DNA of 64,000 bases, taken from assembly GCA_963931865.1 (NCBI GenBank), contig OZ007514.1, positions 9,085,222-9,149,221 of the forward strand. The letters run 5' to 3'. Below are positions 35,404 to 46,800 of this stretch, in pieces. The notes below the pieces were generated by a model. That model was given only the letters and a program-made list of their open reading frames with translations. It was not told the origin of the DNA and ran no database searches. The DNA is from Axinella damicornis (taxonomy: Eukaryota > Porifera > Demospongiae > Axinellida > Axinellidae). Position 1 is the first letter of the stretch, and each line of letters opens with the position of its first letter. The position numbers and the translations under genes are program-made.

Positions 35404-36444
35404 ATATGTACTTTGGCTAGGGGTGGGCGATATTAGAATAATGTGGTCATGACATATCATGTGCTAAATTATAACGATTTTCGTATTATCATGATAATTC
35501 TTTTGGCTAGTTTTTTGACTTCTCATGCCAAAACTCTACAAACCCAAGCATTTATTATGTTGTCACAAAATATAACATAGTGTGAGAACGATACGACGAT
35601 AATTTTAAAACCACCATGTACGATACGATTATTGTGGGCTCTTAACATCACAATATCAAATCCCTAACTTGGACCGTGCCACCGAGGAAGGGGTTTATTG
35701 GAAGTAGACCAAGTATTCTGAGTGTATTTCCAATAAACCAGTGGAACAAGTATGGTCTATGTGGCTTGTATCATGGGACGTGACAAACATACTGGTAGCT
35801 GTACTCTCAAACACAGGGAGTCAGCATTTAGAATGCATGAGTCACCACCTGCTGCTTAGGGAGTTGGTACAGACATCCGTCTACTCCTGTGGTTTTAGCA
35901 CTCCCAAGAACTTGCCATGCACTATTTTCTTCTGCATCGGGAGCTGTGGCTACCGTGCATTTAGGCTATTCAACAGGACATTTGGTGCAACATATTGCAC
36001 CAGGCAATATGACTACATTTTCACTGGATATGGTTTGCACGGGCTCTTCACCATATATATACCCATTGGCTCTATTATGTGCTTGAGTATATTATGTGCT
36101 GGAGTCTCTCCATCAATTATTCCTGACTGCAGATTGGCCTGGCAGTTGATGACATCAAAGCAATACAGGAAGAAGCAGCTCTGAACAGGCTAGCACTGCA
36201 GGTATTAACTATAGCAAATAGTCAAATCAAAACCTACCACCAGATCAAAGAGGAAGGTGCGATATTGCTTATTTGTTATACAGAGGATGTATATATGCCA
36301 TAGACACTGTATTGAAGTTATAGACATGGTTATATTCTATGGGATTTGTATAACTTGCAAAATAACATCCACCTGATCTTACAGTGTCAATTATACGGTG
36401 AATAGATATAGCTAGGCTTACACTTTAAATTTCAAGTTCTCCAA

Positions 36445-36660
36445 GTATTGATATAACTTGTATAACTGCATAGTATGACCACATTATATCAGTATACATA
36501 CAGTTATATCCCAAAAGGATGATATAGCTATCTGGTAGCTATAAGTGTTCACTGACAGTGTAAATATCATTCTCGAAATGCTGGTATAACTTGTATAACT
36601 GTATAATATGACCACATTATATCTTGATTATACATATCCCAAAAGGATGATATAATTACG
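36445..36660. repeat. Diverged tandem duplication, ~135 bp
   Basis: CTTGTATAACTG, TATGACCACATTATATC and ATCCCAAAAGGATGATATA occur in the same order twice (about 36455-36530 and 36590-36655). Confidence 0.8.
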
Positions 36661-36699
36661 TAGCCTGAGTAGTTGCTATAGCTTGTCAGTCAGTCAGCC

Positions 36700-37469
36700 A
36701 TCGGCTTTTTGGGGAAGTTAGCTACTATAAGTTACAGTGAATAGGTTCATATTGGGAGTCGTCTTGATAGATGGCAAAAAGCTTCCGGTATGCATTTCGT
36801 CAAGGAGTTCTAATTTAACGAGAAATGAACTTTTCTTTCGGTATGTAATGATGTCAGCATGCATGGTTAGCTACTTATGAGGCGTGCGCAGTCTGAAACA
36901 ATCCACGTAGCCATGTAAGTTCTCTACTGGGCACCTCAAGAGAAAAGGGGTGGAGCTAATGTAATAGGAAGTAAGAACTAAACCACTTTTTCTTCCACCA
37001 GGTGTGTAACGTCCCAATAAGATGTTCGCTTTGATGTATGTAGTCTCTAAACACCTTGGCTAACCAGTTTAAATACGGACAAAGCAATTGCATGCTTAAC
37101 CCAAATCCGTTTGTGTGTGCATGGGGTAACAATTTGGTTATTTCCTGTTTAAATGCAGGAGTACAGAGAATCACAGATTCTGAGATCGGACCTCTTGCCC
37201 ATGCTAGCTCCTCTCCTCCCTCCCCCTGCAAGCAGGATGCTCCAAGACAGCGGGTGATCAGAATAGACTTTGCCTCCATTGAGAAGGCTGTCCGACATTA
37301 AACACGCTGTCCGACATTAATAATCAATCACATAATAATTATTATGAAATGGATCTCCATCGCCGAAGAAGACGACACCAGAGTCCTCCTGCATTTCTGG
37401 AAGTCTGACTAATAAACTTTTTGTTTATTCATTTCAGTGACTGGTATGACTGTGCAACTATGTCTAGCC
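36700..37469. other. No assignable gene
   Basis: An open frame after an AG at about 37158 (ending IDFASIEKAVRH, stop near 37301) could be a last exon of the TRPA-like gene but has no family signature. Confidence 0.25.
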
Positions 37470-37572
37470 TAGCCTCGTTCCCAGGCCTCCGTCCAGATTT
37501 ATCTCGCAGCCGTGGAGAAAAACCAGAGGCCTGGGGACGTGGAGATAAACCGGAGGCCTGGGGACGAGGCTA
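37470..37572. repeat. Foldback element, GTTCCCAGG family
   Basis: TAGCCTCGTTCCCAGGCC, TCCAGATTTATCTCG and their mirror (GGAGGCCTGGGGACGAGG, CTA). It contains an internal duplication of the right half. Confidence 0.85.
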
Positions 37573-38229
37573 TGTCTAGCCCCTTTGTTTCAAGTTGCCT
37601 AGCAACTAGAGAACTATATATCCAGTGCCAACTGAGCTATTTGGAACAACTTAATTCCCTTCAAACATTGTCCAATGCACAACATTGCAGTCATTTGAAA
37701 GACATCTACGGCATTTTTTCTTTATATCATCATGCACTCCACACCCACTTAGCTAGCATTTAGCTACACTGTTGCTGCTTATAATGTAACCTTCAAATTA
37801 TTAGCTAGCTGGTTTAAGAGCAATTTGTTTCATTTCCTGTACCTTGTACGAACTTCTGAATAAGAAAAACTGCATGATAGTACCCTGAGCAGACTTTCTC
37901 CTGATTGGGTACTGTAGTATGTCACAGCATTGAATTTAACTGTCAGTGTTCAGCATGAATCCAACCCGAGCAGCCTGACTCTCTTTTTTGTACAGAATTA
38001 GGATCTGGGAATTGCCTCCAGCAATCACTCTGATATGACATACAGGTACTATAATACCAATATAGACTGGATCAGTTGTTCGAATGAGGCTATAGCTAGA
38101 TATGGATAGATACGATTTTATTTTTTTGACGTGCAATATGCACTCAACCAACACCACGGCTTACAAGTCACACACATACATATATAGATTTCATTAAACC
38201 TATGCTATTTACAGTGAAAGACTACAGTA

Positions 38230-38850
38230 CTTAATCAGCTCTGTTGATAAACATTATATATGAAAGCTTGGCAATGTGACTGTCCAGATTTGCCTGCTGC
38301 ACAATAATTCAAACAAATTTGTCACTGTCCTTTAACACTGCAAAGCCTGGATGAGCTTGCTCCATCCGGCACAGCAGAGGGCCCCCTATAGCTTTCTTCA
38401 AACTGGGGCAAACCACACAGAAATGCTGCTCATCTTCCACCTGGGTGCATGTGTTTGTGTATGTGTGTCATGCATATATGGTGTCAACATAGGCCATAAA
38501 CAGGTCAGTCTCTTATAGCTTTCATCCATACCACCTCACCTGGTAGAATTCTCCAATAAACTGCCAAATTTCAGACTGCATGGGACAACTTCCTGGAGAA
38601 TTGATGAAATGGCAAGTAGTGTAACAGTCTGATCGTCTGTATTGCAGGTCTTGCACTTTCTCTCTTCCACAAGGAGGCAAACGTATCTGCCTAACTCAAC
38701 TTGGAGAGGTGCTAGCGCTGTTCCCCCTCTCAGGCGAGCCAGCAGGGACCTGTGGGCCTTCACCCTTGTTCTCTGTACGTACCCCTCTGTCTCATTGTAG
38801 TCTGACTTGAATGTAACATATGACCTTAGCTTTGGGTAATTCTTATGAAT
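38230..38850 (-). pseudogene. LINE ORF2 C-terminal fragment
   Basis: The minus strand reads KLRSYVTFKSDYNETEGYV, KAHRSLLARLRGGTALAPLQ, VELGRYVCLLVEERKCKTCN, and after a non-coding stretch VEDEQHFCVVCPSLKK, MEQAHPGF, SDKFV and a stop. The Rx(S/Y)LLAxLRxG...LxxExGR...ERxCxxC...EDExHFxxxCPxL order is the zinc-knuckle-like tail of L2/RTE-type LINE proteins in invertebrates. An intervening segment (about 38446-38535) and a stop show decay. Confidence 0.75.
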
Positions 38851-39204
38851 ACCTTAGAATCTGGCTCAATGAACCAATGGAAGGTACTTTAGTATAGAAG
38901 AATGTGCATTGCATTGTTTTGAAGCACAGATTGAACCATGTTCTGTGCTCGTGCATGGTCTGTGCTTAAATCGTTTGTACTTCGAAGTATAATGTTCTCC
39001 ATGATTGAACTTTCCTACGGAGATGAATACGCCAACTTATCTATGGCCAACTCTTCCCGCCAAAGTACAAATTCAAACCTAGCCTGTTGACGGTTCAAAG
39101 GTCACTTATGCGGTCAATAAAGCGAGCTAGCGGGAGTTGACCGTCGACCTCCAAGCCCAGGCCGCGCCCGCGCCGCTACAATGTACGTGAGTCAAACGTT
39201 TATT

Positions 39205-39390
39205 ACATTTTTACGCGGCACTATATTTCCCCTACCAGGAGTGTAATTATGCTGGTACTAAGGATGAGGATATCCCACCTCTACCACCGCCTATGCATGA
39301 GGATATCTCTTTGGCAGCTCTTCCAATGAGGGCATAGGTGGGATATCCTCATGCATAGGTGGTGGTAGAGGTGGGATATCTGCTGGTACA
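39205..39390. repeat. MITE right-end fragment plus internal inverted repeat
   Basis: CCCCTACCAGGAGTG at about 39228-39242 matches the right end of the CACTCCTGGTAG MITE family found three times downstream. Just after it, GAGGATATCCCACCTCTACC is mirrored around 39340-39385. Confidence 0.6.
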
Positions 39391-39609
39391 TAACACGCTA
39401 CTAAGTTCCTCTATGCTATACATTCACTGATATCCACATACTTAATTACCAGGTGCAAAAACATGCACAGAATCTCCAGGGAAGCCTCAAGGTGAAAACT
39501 GTGGCCCCCAACAAAAGACAAAGGAGGCAGCTGACCTAGAAGAATGTTGTTGATCACCATTTTGTTTGAAGCCGCCTTGTGCTTCGGGACCAGCTATTAA
39601 ATGGTGTGT

Positions 39610-40275
39610 GGCTGATGAACAGACATCAATGTGGCTAACAAACTTTTGCAGGAGCAACATCCGCATCAGAATGGCTTACAGGACAGCATTGTCCTCGCCT
39701 CTGGGAGTCCAACTGCACCAACTTTGTTCAAATGATCAACGTGTGTGAGCAAACACTGGGTATGTGGTTCAAGCATTCGGTGCCCAGAAAACGTCGTTGA
39801 GGTGTATGACAGTATACCTGCGTATTCCACTGGGTCCACTACTCTCTAAGAGAAGCAAATTGCCATGATCATACGGACAAATAAGAGCTCCAGTTTTACA
39901 CTGCAGTTTGTGGAGGTACAGAGACAGAGCAGGGGTGGTGACTGCACACTCTTTGCAGTCGCAAATGCTGTCGCACTGTACAATGGGCAGGATCCTCACC
40001 TGGTGAGGTATGATCAAACCCAGATGCGAAAACACCCCTGCGACTGCTATGAAGAAGGGAACTTATACCTTTCCCAGAGAGAAAGAAGCCCTGGGGAATG
40101 CAAAGTCGCATTTTTCAAGCACAAGAGAAGTTATAGTTTACTGTACGTGCAGGTTGCCTCACAGTATGGCAAGATGATTCAGTGCCATACCTGCAAAGAT
40201 TGGTTCCACAATGATTGCAAGCCAGATATTCCAAAGGCATTTTGGCTAACAACCGAAAAGTGGAGGTGAAAACTG
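39610..40275 (+). pseudogene. Ulp1-type (C48) protease with PHD-like tail, degenerate
   Basis: Readings in neighbouring frames are LASGSPTAPTLF, HWV-like and VVEVYDSIPAYSTGSTTL, a stop, then in the open frame 39865-40269 FVEVQRQSRGGDCTLFAVAN, DPHLVRYDQTQMRKHPCDC, and a cysteine/histidine segment MIQCHTCKDWFHNDCKPD. The H...VYDS...Q...GGDC order is the catalytic layout of Ulp1/SENP cysteine proteases, and QCHTCKDWFHNDC is half of a PHD finger. I know this pairing from transposon-borne genes in sponges, cnidarians and echinoderms. The internal stop and shifts mark a dead copy. Confidence 0.65.
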
Positions 40276-40886
40276 CCGCTGAACTCGAGCCCTATAGCTA
40301 CACTGGCATGCAGCTATTGTTGTTGGCTACTGTTTACTTGCTGTAAACAACAACTCCTTTGTAGCCTTACTCAAGAATGTTTTGGTACTTACCACTTTTG
40401 GTAGTACCTATGCATTTGAATGTGATAGTGTGTTCAATAACTTTTTCGGGGCTATCACATCTAGTGGCATCTGAATCAGTGGTGTCAGAATAAGATGCTT
40501 TGCTGGCTTTGATAAGTGACTAGATGGCACAGCTTGCCTTCCATTCTACTACTATACTTCTGATCATGGCTGTTACTATGAGGGTACCGGTGAACGTCCC
40601 TCATTCAACAAACCAACAGGTCAAGCAAGTCCATTGGACACTCCAAAGCCAGCACATTGTGAGCAAACGAGTACATTTGTTTCTGGACGAGTTAGCCTGG
40701 TAGTAAAGACTCGCTTCCAATTCGGCAACAGTTTCATAAACTTCCTTCCGCATTCCACCTCCACCAGCACTACAGCAACATAATAGCTATTGCTAGAAAC
40801 CTGCTCAATTTACGAACATGATTCCATTTTGTCAGGTATCACTCTACATAAATGCACTGTATAATTATAGCAGAATATTTGCTGTG

Positions 40887-41660
40887 TCCATAGGTTGTAG
40901 GGTTGAGGAGATAATTATGGCCACACAAATTCAACCACGTAAACAAATTCATGAAACATGGTTGACTTCAGGAGCTCATAGCTCCAAAGCTGATGGGGTT
41001 GTCACACTATTTCCACAACCTCTATATCTTTGTTGTATCCAATGGTGCAAGTCCCATGTCCATAGGTTGTAGGGTTCAGGGATATGACAACCATGTAAAC
41101 CAAATTCACACATATTGGTTGAGTTCAGGGGCTCATTGCTCCAAATCTGATGTGGTTGCTTCCACATGTATTTACAAACCTCAGTCTTTGTTGTATCCAA
41201 TGCTGCAAGTCTCATGTCCATTGCATGTAGCATTCGTGAGATACGGCCACACGAATTAACCACACAAGATAAATTCATGAAATATGGTTGAGTTCAGGGG
41301 CTCATTGCTCCAAATCTAATGGGGTTGTCACAATACTTCCACACGTAATTACAAACCCGTTGTATCCAATGGTGCAAGTCTCATATCCATAACATGTAGA
41401 TACGGCCACACGAATTCACCCACGCTAGCTAAATTCATGAAATATGGTTGACTTCAGGGGCTCATAACTTCAAAGTTGATGGGGTTGTCACAATACTTCC
41501 ATACATCTTTCTTGTTGCATATCCAGTGGTGCAAGTCTGGTGTCCATAGCATGTAGCGTTCTCGAGATATGGCAGCATGAATTCACCCACGCAAACCATA
41601 TTCATGAAACTTGGTTGACTTCAGGGGCTCATAGCTCCAAATCTGATCCCATGATGTGGC
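40887..41660. repeat. ~160-bp degenerate tandem repeat, 5 units
   Basis: Each unit has CATGTCCAT-type, (C/T)TGTAGGGTT-type, ATGGCCACACAAATTC-type, TTGACTTCAGGGGCTCA and CCAAATCTGATGGGG-type blocks in order. Unit starts are near 40890, 41060, 41218, 41389 and 41545. Divergence is high. Confidence 0.85.
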
Positions 41661-42113
41661 TATTTTCTAAAAGTGCAGAGATGGGGCTTTTATCTGGCGC
41701 AGATCCGATCATCATAGCTCCCTGCGTTCATGCATTTACAGGCTCTTGAATCTGTCCATCTTGAGACGCTTCGCCGACTTTACAGCGTTCTCACACAAAG
41801 ACGGGAGCAGTTTCAACAGTCTTGATAGCTATATAGACTCTTGACCATCAGAAATACACATATCTCGAAGGATAAGTCGTTCGCATGAACACAACTTGGA
41901 ACAGTCGGTGCCAAAATCTGCTTCTCGAAGCCGTCTGACATAGCTATTTTCGTTACACGGAATCGCATAACTCCGAGTTCATAACGAATACTACCGGAAG
42001 AGGTAACGGACGAATACGAACCTCCGTAAGCTTGCACTCCGGGAAGCCAAACGAGCTTGTCCCCACACCTCATCTTGTCTTCTTGCGCCGGGATCCACCA
42101 TGCACCTCAGTAA

Positions 42114-45100
42114 ATGATGCAGCCTCGGAGTGTTCGTTCGCTCTTCTCTCTCCTGGCTGCCTGTTTGGTTGTGACTACCTATGCACAGACCGGTACCGAA
42201 CTTCAGTTGAAAGTCTTTCGGGGCACGCTCGTCCACTCCAGGGTGCGTACTGAAATGGAGGTGCTGCAAGACCATCTCATTGGCTTCGACGAGAACAACC
42301 TCGGAACGGTGAGTTGCTACGTTGGATGCACAACTTGCAGTGTTTGGCGATTGCCTCGCATAAATCGTGTCCATCAATATAAAGGGAATATTCATTAATA
42401 ATAATTATTGGTTGTTGTGTATTAGATTATTCATTGCCGGTTACTAGATACTTGTACCTATAATTATATAGCCTAGGGGTATCTAATGAACGAAGGTGGG
42501 AGGCAGTCTCGGTGCCAGACTATTTGCGCACGGTGGAAATTCGCGAATAGCCTGGTACTGAGACTAGGTGGGAGGTAGGTCGAAAAGCCAACGTCCAAGG
42601 GATCTACCGAGTGCTTGAGAGAGATTTTGTTCATATGTGAACAGATCCATGCCATATTTTCAACAATAAGTTACCTACTGTAGATCAGGAAATAAATTTC
42701 ACCTGTTAATTTCTTCATGTAGTTTTAATTTCGTCGCTCAAGCACGATGACCAAAATTAAACCGTGCGAAAATTTCATTTACGTGTATGTGTGCACATTC
42801 CCGGGACCGGATACCATGCCTACCAAGAGCAGTGGGATGCAGCCATTGGAGAGGAGCTGGAGCATCGAGAGAATGCAGAAGATTCCTATGTCGTATCGGT
42901 GATAAGAGAGGGAACTGTCATTGGCCACTTAGCTTGAACGATTTCACCCGTCTTTCTATGTCCGTGCATGGTTCCAACCACCTTCTGCACCTCCTTATTC
43001 ACTTCTGCGATCATTTGGGGTGATATAGAAGAGCTCAGTGATCTTCTAGGATTGGGGAGACCATTGACAGGTTTCAGGTAGCACAGCAGAGCCATACTTG
43101 AATGAACACTCATGTGACGTCAGAAGTGTAAATCATTATTCGATGTAGAAAAAATTTCGTATGTAATAGTTATAACACGTCTACGAGGGCTGTATCTGAT
43201 TTACAATCACGACACCCGAGGGCGCGTACGTAGCGCCCGAGGGTGGAGTGATTGTAAATCAGATACTGCCCGAGTGGGCGTGTTATAACTATTTTATTTC
43301 CTGTTGCTAGGCGGATGCTAGATGCAAAGCATTCATGCGCAGCAATAGCAGTGACGTCATTTAGTGCCAAATTCGAAGGAGATCATTTCTGCGAGTCTGC
43401 TGGGGAGAATACCAAACTTTCGGAGCAGAGACGCTCATCGTCGGTTTTCTTTTGGGCTGGGAGAGTGGACGGACAGTAGTAGTGACGAATAGGTCATGGA
43501 GCTGGAGCGGCCCACTGAAGAAACTGAAGCTTAGTGTCTCGCGTGCACGTGCACAGGATCGCTGGCACTTCATAAGGGAAGCTCAAGAACAGGCACTCAG
43601 CAAGAAATTTGTGCCAAAGAATACAGCATCTACCAAATGGGCTATGTCTATCTTCACGTCGTGGAAAAAGGGCAGGAAAGAGCGATTTGCTGATGATCCA
43701 GAGAAGCAAGTACCCGATGATCTTTTGCTGTCTGATGATGCTATAGCCTTCTGAATAAGTGGCTGAAACTGTTCCTGGCCAAGATGCGCAAACAAGATGG
43801 AAGCGAATATCCACCGAAAACACTGTACCAGCTGCTGGCAGGCTTACTGAGAGACATGCGCTCTCGAAAGCCTAATTGTTGCAACTTCCTAGGTCCCGAC
43901 GATCACAGGTTTGAGGAGCTTCACGATGGTATTGACAACCTGTTCCGAGAGCTACGTTCAAGTGGAGTAGGCTAGCTCTGACACCAAGAGTGCTGAGGTG
44001 ATTACGAAAGATGAAGAAGCGCAGCTGTGGGAGAAAGGACTGACAGCCCCAAGGCTTTGTTCCGGGCAGTATTTTTCTTGAATGGACGGAACTTTTGTTT
44101 GCGGGGTGGTGATGAACACAGGCGTTTGAAGCTAAGCCAGATTAAGAGATACAGTGCTCCTGATCGCTATGTCAACACAGAAAATTCATCAAAGAATCGT
44201 AGTGGCGGCATGGCTCAAATGCGAGTTGCTCACAAAGTAGCTCCCATTACGCAACGCCAGAGGCTGGTGCATTATTCCCCCCCCCCCCCCCTTGTAATTT
44301 TGTTTGTGCCTGAGTGTGCAGTGTAACTTTCAATATTTGCCCCCCATGCCTCAGTTTTGGGTTGTACATATTTGTTGCCTTTGCTTCTACATCTTTTTTG
44401 AAAGCCAGGTATATTGCACTCTTCACACCTAGTTATAACACTCTTCACACCTAGTTATAACACTCTTCACACCTAGTTATAACACTCTTCACACCTAGTT
44501 ATAACACTTCACACCTAGTTATAACACTCTTCACACCTAGTTATAGCACTGGGGACTAAAAGAGTGGTCTATTGCTCATTTATTTGGCATCAATAATCTT
44601 GACAACCAGGAAATAATTTAATTTTCGTCGTTATACAGTATCACCGAAAATCTGTAATTTCTTGATCTATGGTTCATCGTCACTATGCTGGACGCTGTTT
44701 GTTAATGAAGGTATTTCTAGTGCTTCTAAGTTCATATCAAATAATATTATGCTGTCTAATATTATACTGTCTAAGGTGTGTCAGCATCCTAAACTTAGCT
44801 GGTATAGTTATTGTGACTGACTTTAAAATTCATTTCATTCCTGTGAGCACATACGCACTGTCACTACGCTGGTATTTCTTGTGCTTCTAATTCAATATCA
44901 CTGTCTGGGGGTGTGTCAGCATCCTCAACTGAGCCATTATGCTCAGATTAATTGTTGAAAATTATGCCAGCATAATTTGCCAACCCTGAGTATTATTTTT
45001 CCCAGTGATATAGTACGTACTGATGATTTCAGCTCATTTTGAACCATGATTGACTTGCCTAAGTGGATACTGAGTGGTGCACCCACTTAAGTTAAATGTA

Positions 45101-46761
45101 GTTAATAGAGAGTTTCGGTGACCTCCCACTGTAGACTCTGCTGCAAACCAGCAGATGGATGCATTCCTAACCGGTAACTATAGCTACCATGAAGAGAATG
45201 GACAAAATTAATATAGCATTTACCATTTTCCCATCCAAGTGGTTACTCCTTCAAATTCTGTCAAGTTTCAGGAAGAACAAACCTTAAAAGAAAAACTCCC
45301 CAGGTTAGTTCATCTGCTAATTATTTAACTGAGCGTTATTAAAATTTACTACACAACCACCAGGTCATCACACATCTCAGGGAAATGAATACTTGAGTCT
45401 TGGATTCACTCCTTTTTCCAGTGGTTAGTTCCCTCGAGTGACTCTATGAAATGTCACAGCCGTTGTACTATGGAATGGTTGTATTACTCAGTATGTGTGT
45501 ATACCTACACAGGACTGCATGGTACAGGTATATCAAATTTGCAACCAGCACAATGCATACCCATAGGGTTCTTCTAGCCGATCCTCCACGATCGAGGGTG
45601 CCGATTTATTGACTGTTCCGCTACAATTTTGTGTGGTCTTTGCTCCGTCTAGCCACTTGCCTTGTTCCCAGGCCTGGGAATGAGGCTACGTAGCCTCACG
45701 GCAAGTTACTATCGGGCAAATGCCCAAACCAGCCCGAAAACAAGCCCTTGTGCAACACAGAAAACAATTTTTTAAAAACGGAAACACCAAATACCCCACA
45801 CAGGTAAGGTGATTACAAAGTAATTACCACATTTGTACAAATCCAGAAGTTAGCACATTAGTACATAATATACCAGTCTATCGAGCTAGACCAATTCTCC
45901 CGCCCCCAACTTCCGGAAAGCAAGAGAATTGGTCTAGCTCGATAGACTAATAATATACCTCCCCCCTTTAGACTGTAGCTCCACTGTGACAGCCTCTATA
46001 GGACATCCAATCTAGTGGTAGAAAGTCAATTTCCACTAATCCAATTAAGCCAATCTAGCCAATCTTGTGGTAGACATTCAATTCCTGGAATTTCCACTAA
46101 TCCAATTAAGCTGCAGCCAAGGACATTAATTATTTTGGTGATTCCAATGTGTATATATAGTGGTACCAGGGAATGCACTTATCAAAACAGCATTTCCTGG
46201 AGTAGTGTAGTCACACTGGCCTCGTTCCCAGGCCTTCCACATCTCCAGTTTTTGATCGCTAGCAGTATGCAAAAACGGAGGGGGGAGGACTGGGGGCCTG
46301 TTACGTAAAAGTGTGAAAACAAATTGCGGTACCGCAAAGGCCTTCCATATACCGTAAGGCATGAGGGATTACAGCACTAGTTCGACACTCCTTCGCCACT
46401 TTCGGCGGCTCATGTGCTCCTAGCGTGATCAGTGATACTATTGTGCATGCTCAGAAGTGAATATAAAGGATGGAAGTGATTTTACTTGCCAGTAAACCCA
46501 GTAAGTACAATAAAAAGTCACAGAGTGCATGCGGACGTGTAGTAATTTGATAACCCAGACCAGAACAGACCCAATTATGGGTTTGGGACGATCGTATGGC
46601 AACCCCATGGTATGTCATAACCTGACTTATTAATTGAAGCATGTGTCTGTGTGTCTGTGCATAGCAGAAGTGGGAGTGGGACTAACTAGTGATAATTATA
46701 CAACCTTTGTACTTACATTGTACTGCATGAGCATAGTGGAAGTGAGGCGGTTGGTGGTGGT

Positions 46762-46800
<39 letters not shown>

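Larger units (their letters stand above)
32098..36201 (+). pseudogene. TRPA-like ion channel, membrane region, disrupted
   Basis: Exons in order. 32098-~32330 (VTFNCEFLEDF). 32983-~33158 (NLLSHPLVTALLNYKWRKY; after a one-base loss near 33083, TIYAIFVFLLTAFALVV, helix S1). 33665-34110 (helices S2-S5: HYWFLFIAAIVIVFLAL, FLRRLEYIKD, TAG at 33808, NLLEMLTF, YDW then TGA at 33901, IGIIVVFLAWINLVIFVQ, LVLSFSFAFYMLFY). 34773-34868 (pore-proximal SPGRSILKT, GKFEFDDLFHQ). 35013-35111 (S6: IFIILMPILLMNLL). 36133-36201 (IGLAVDDIKAIQEEAALNRL). The last four exons have GT-AG borders and join in phase 0. The order and motifs match TRPA channels, ankyrin-bearing cation channels used in chemo- and thermosensation. 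Both stops fall where family members usually have Trp (KDWxNLLE, WQWQIG). C-terminal exons after 36201 were not identified. Confidence 0.85.
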
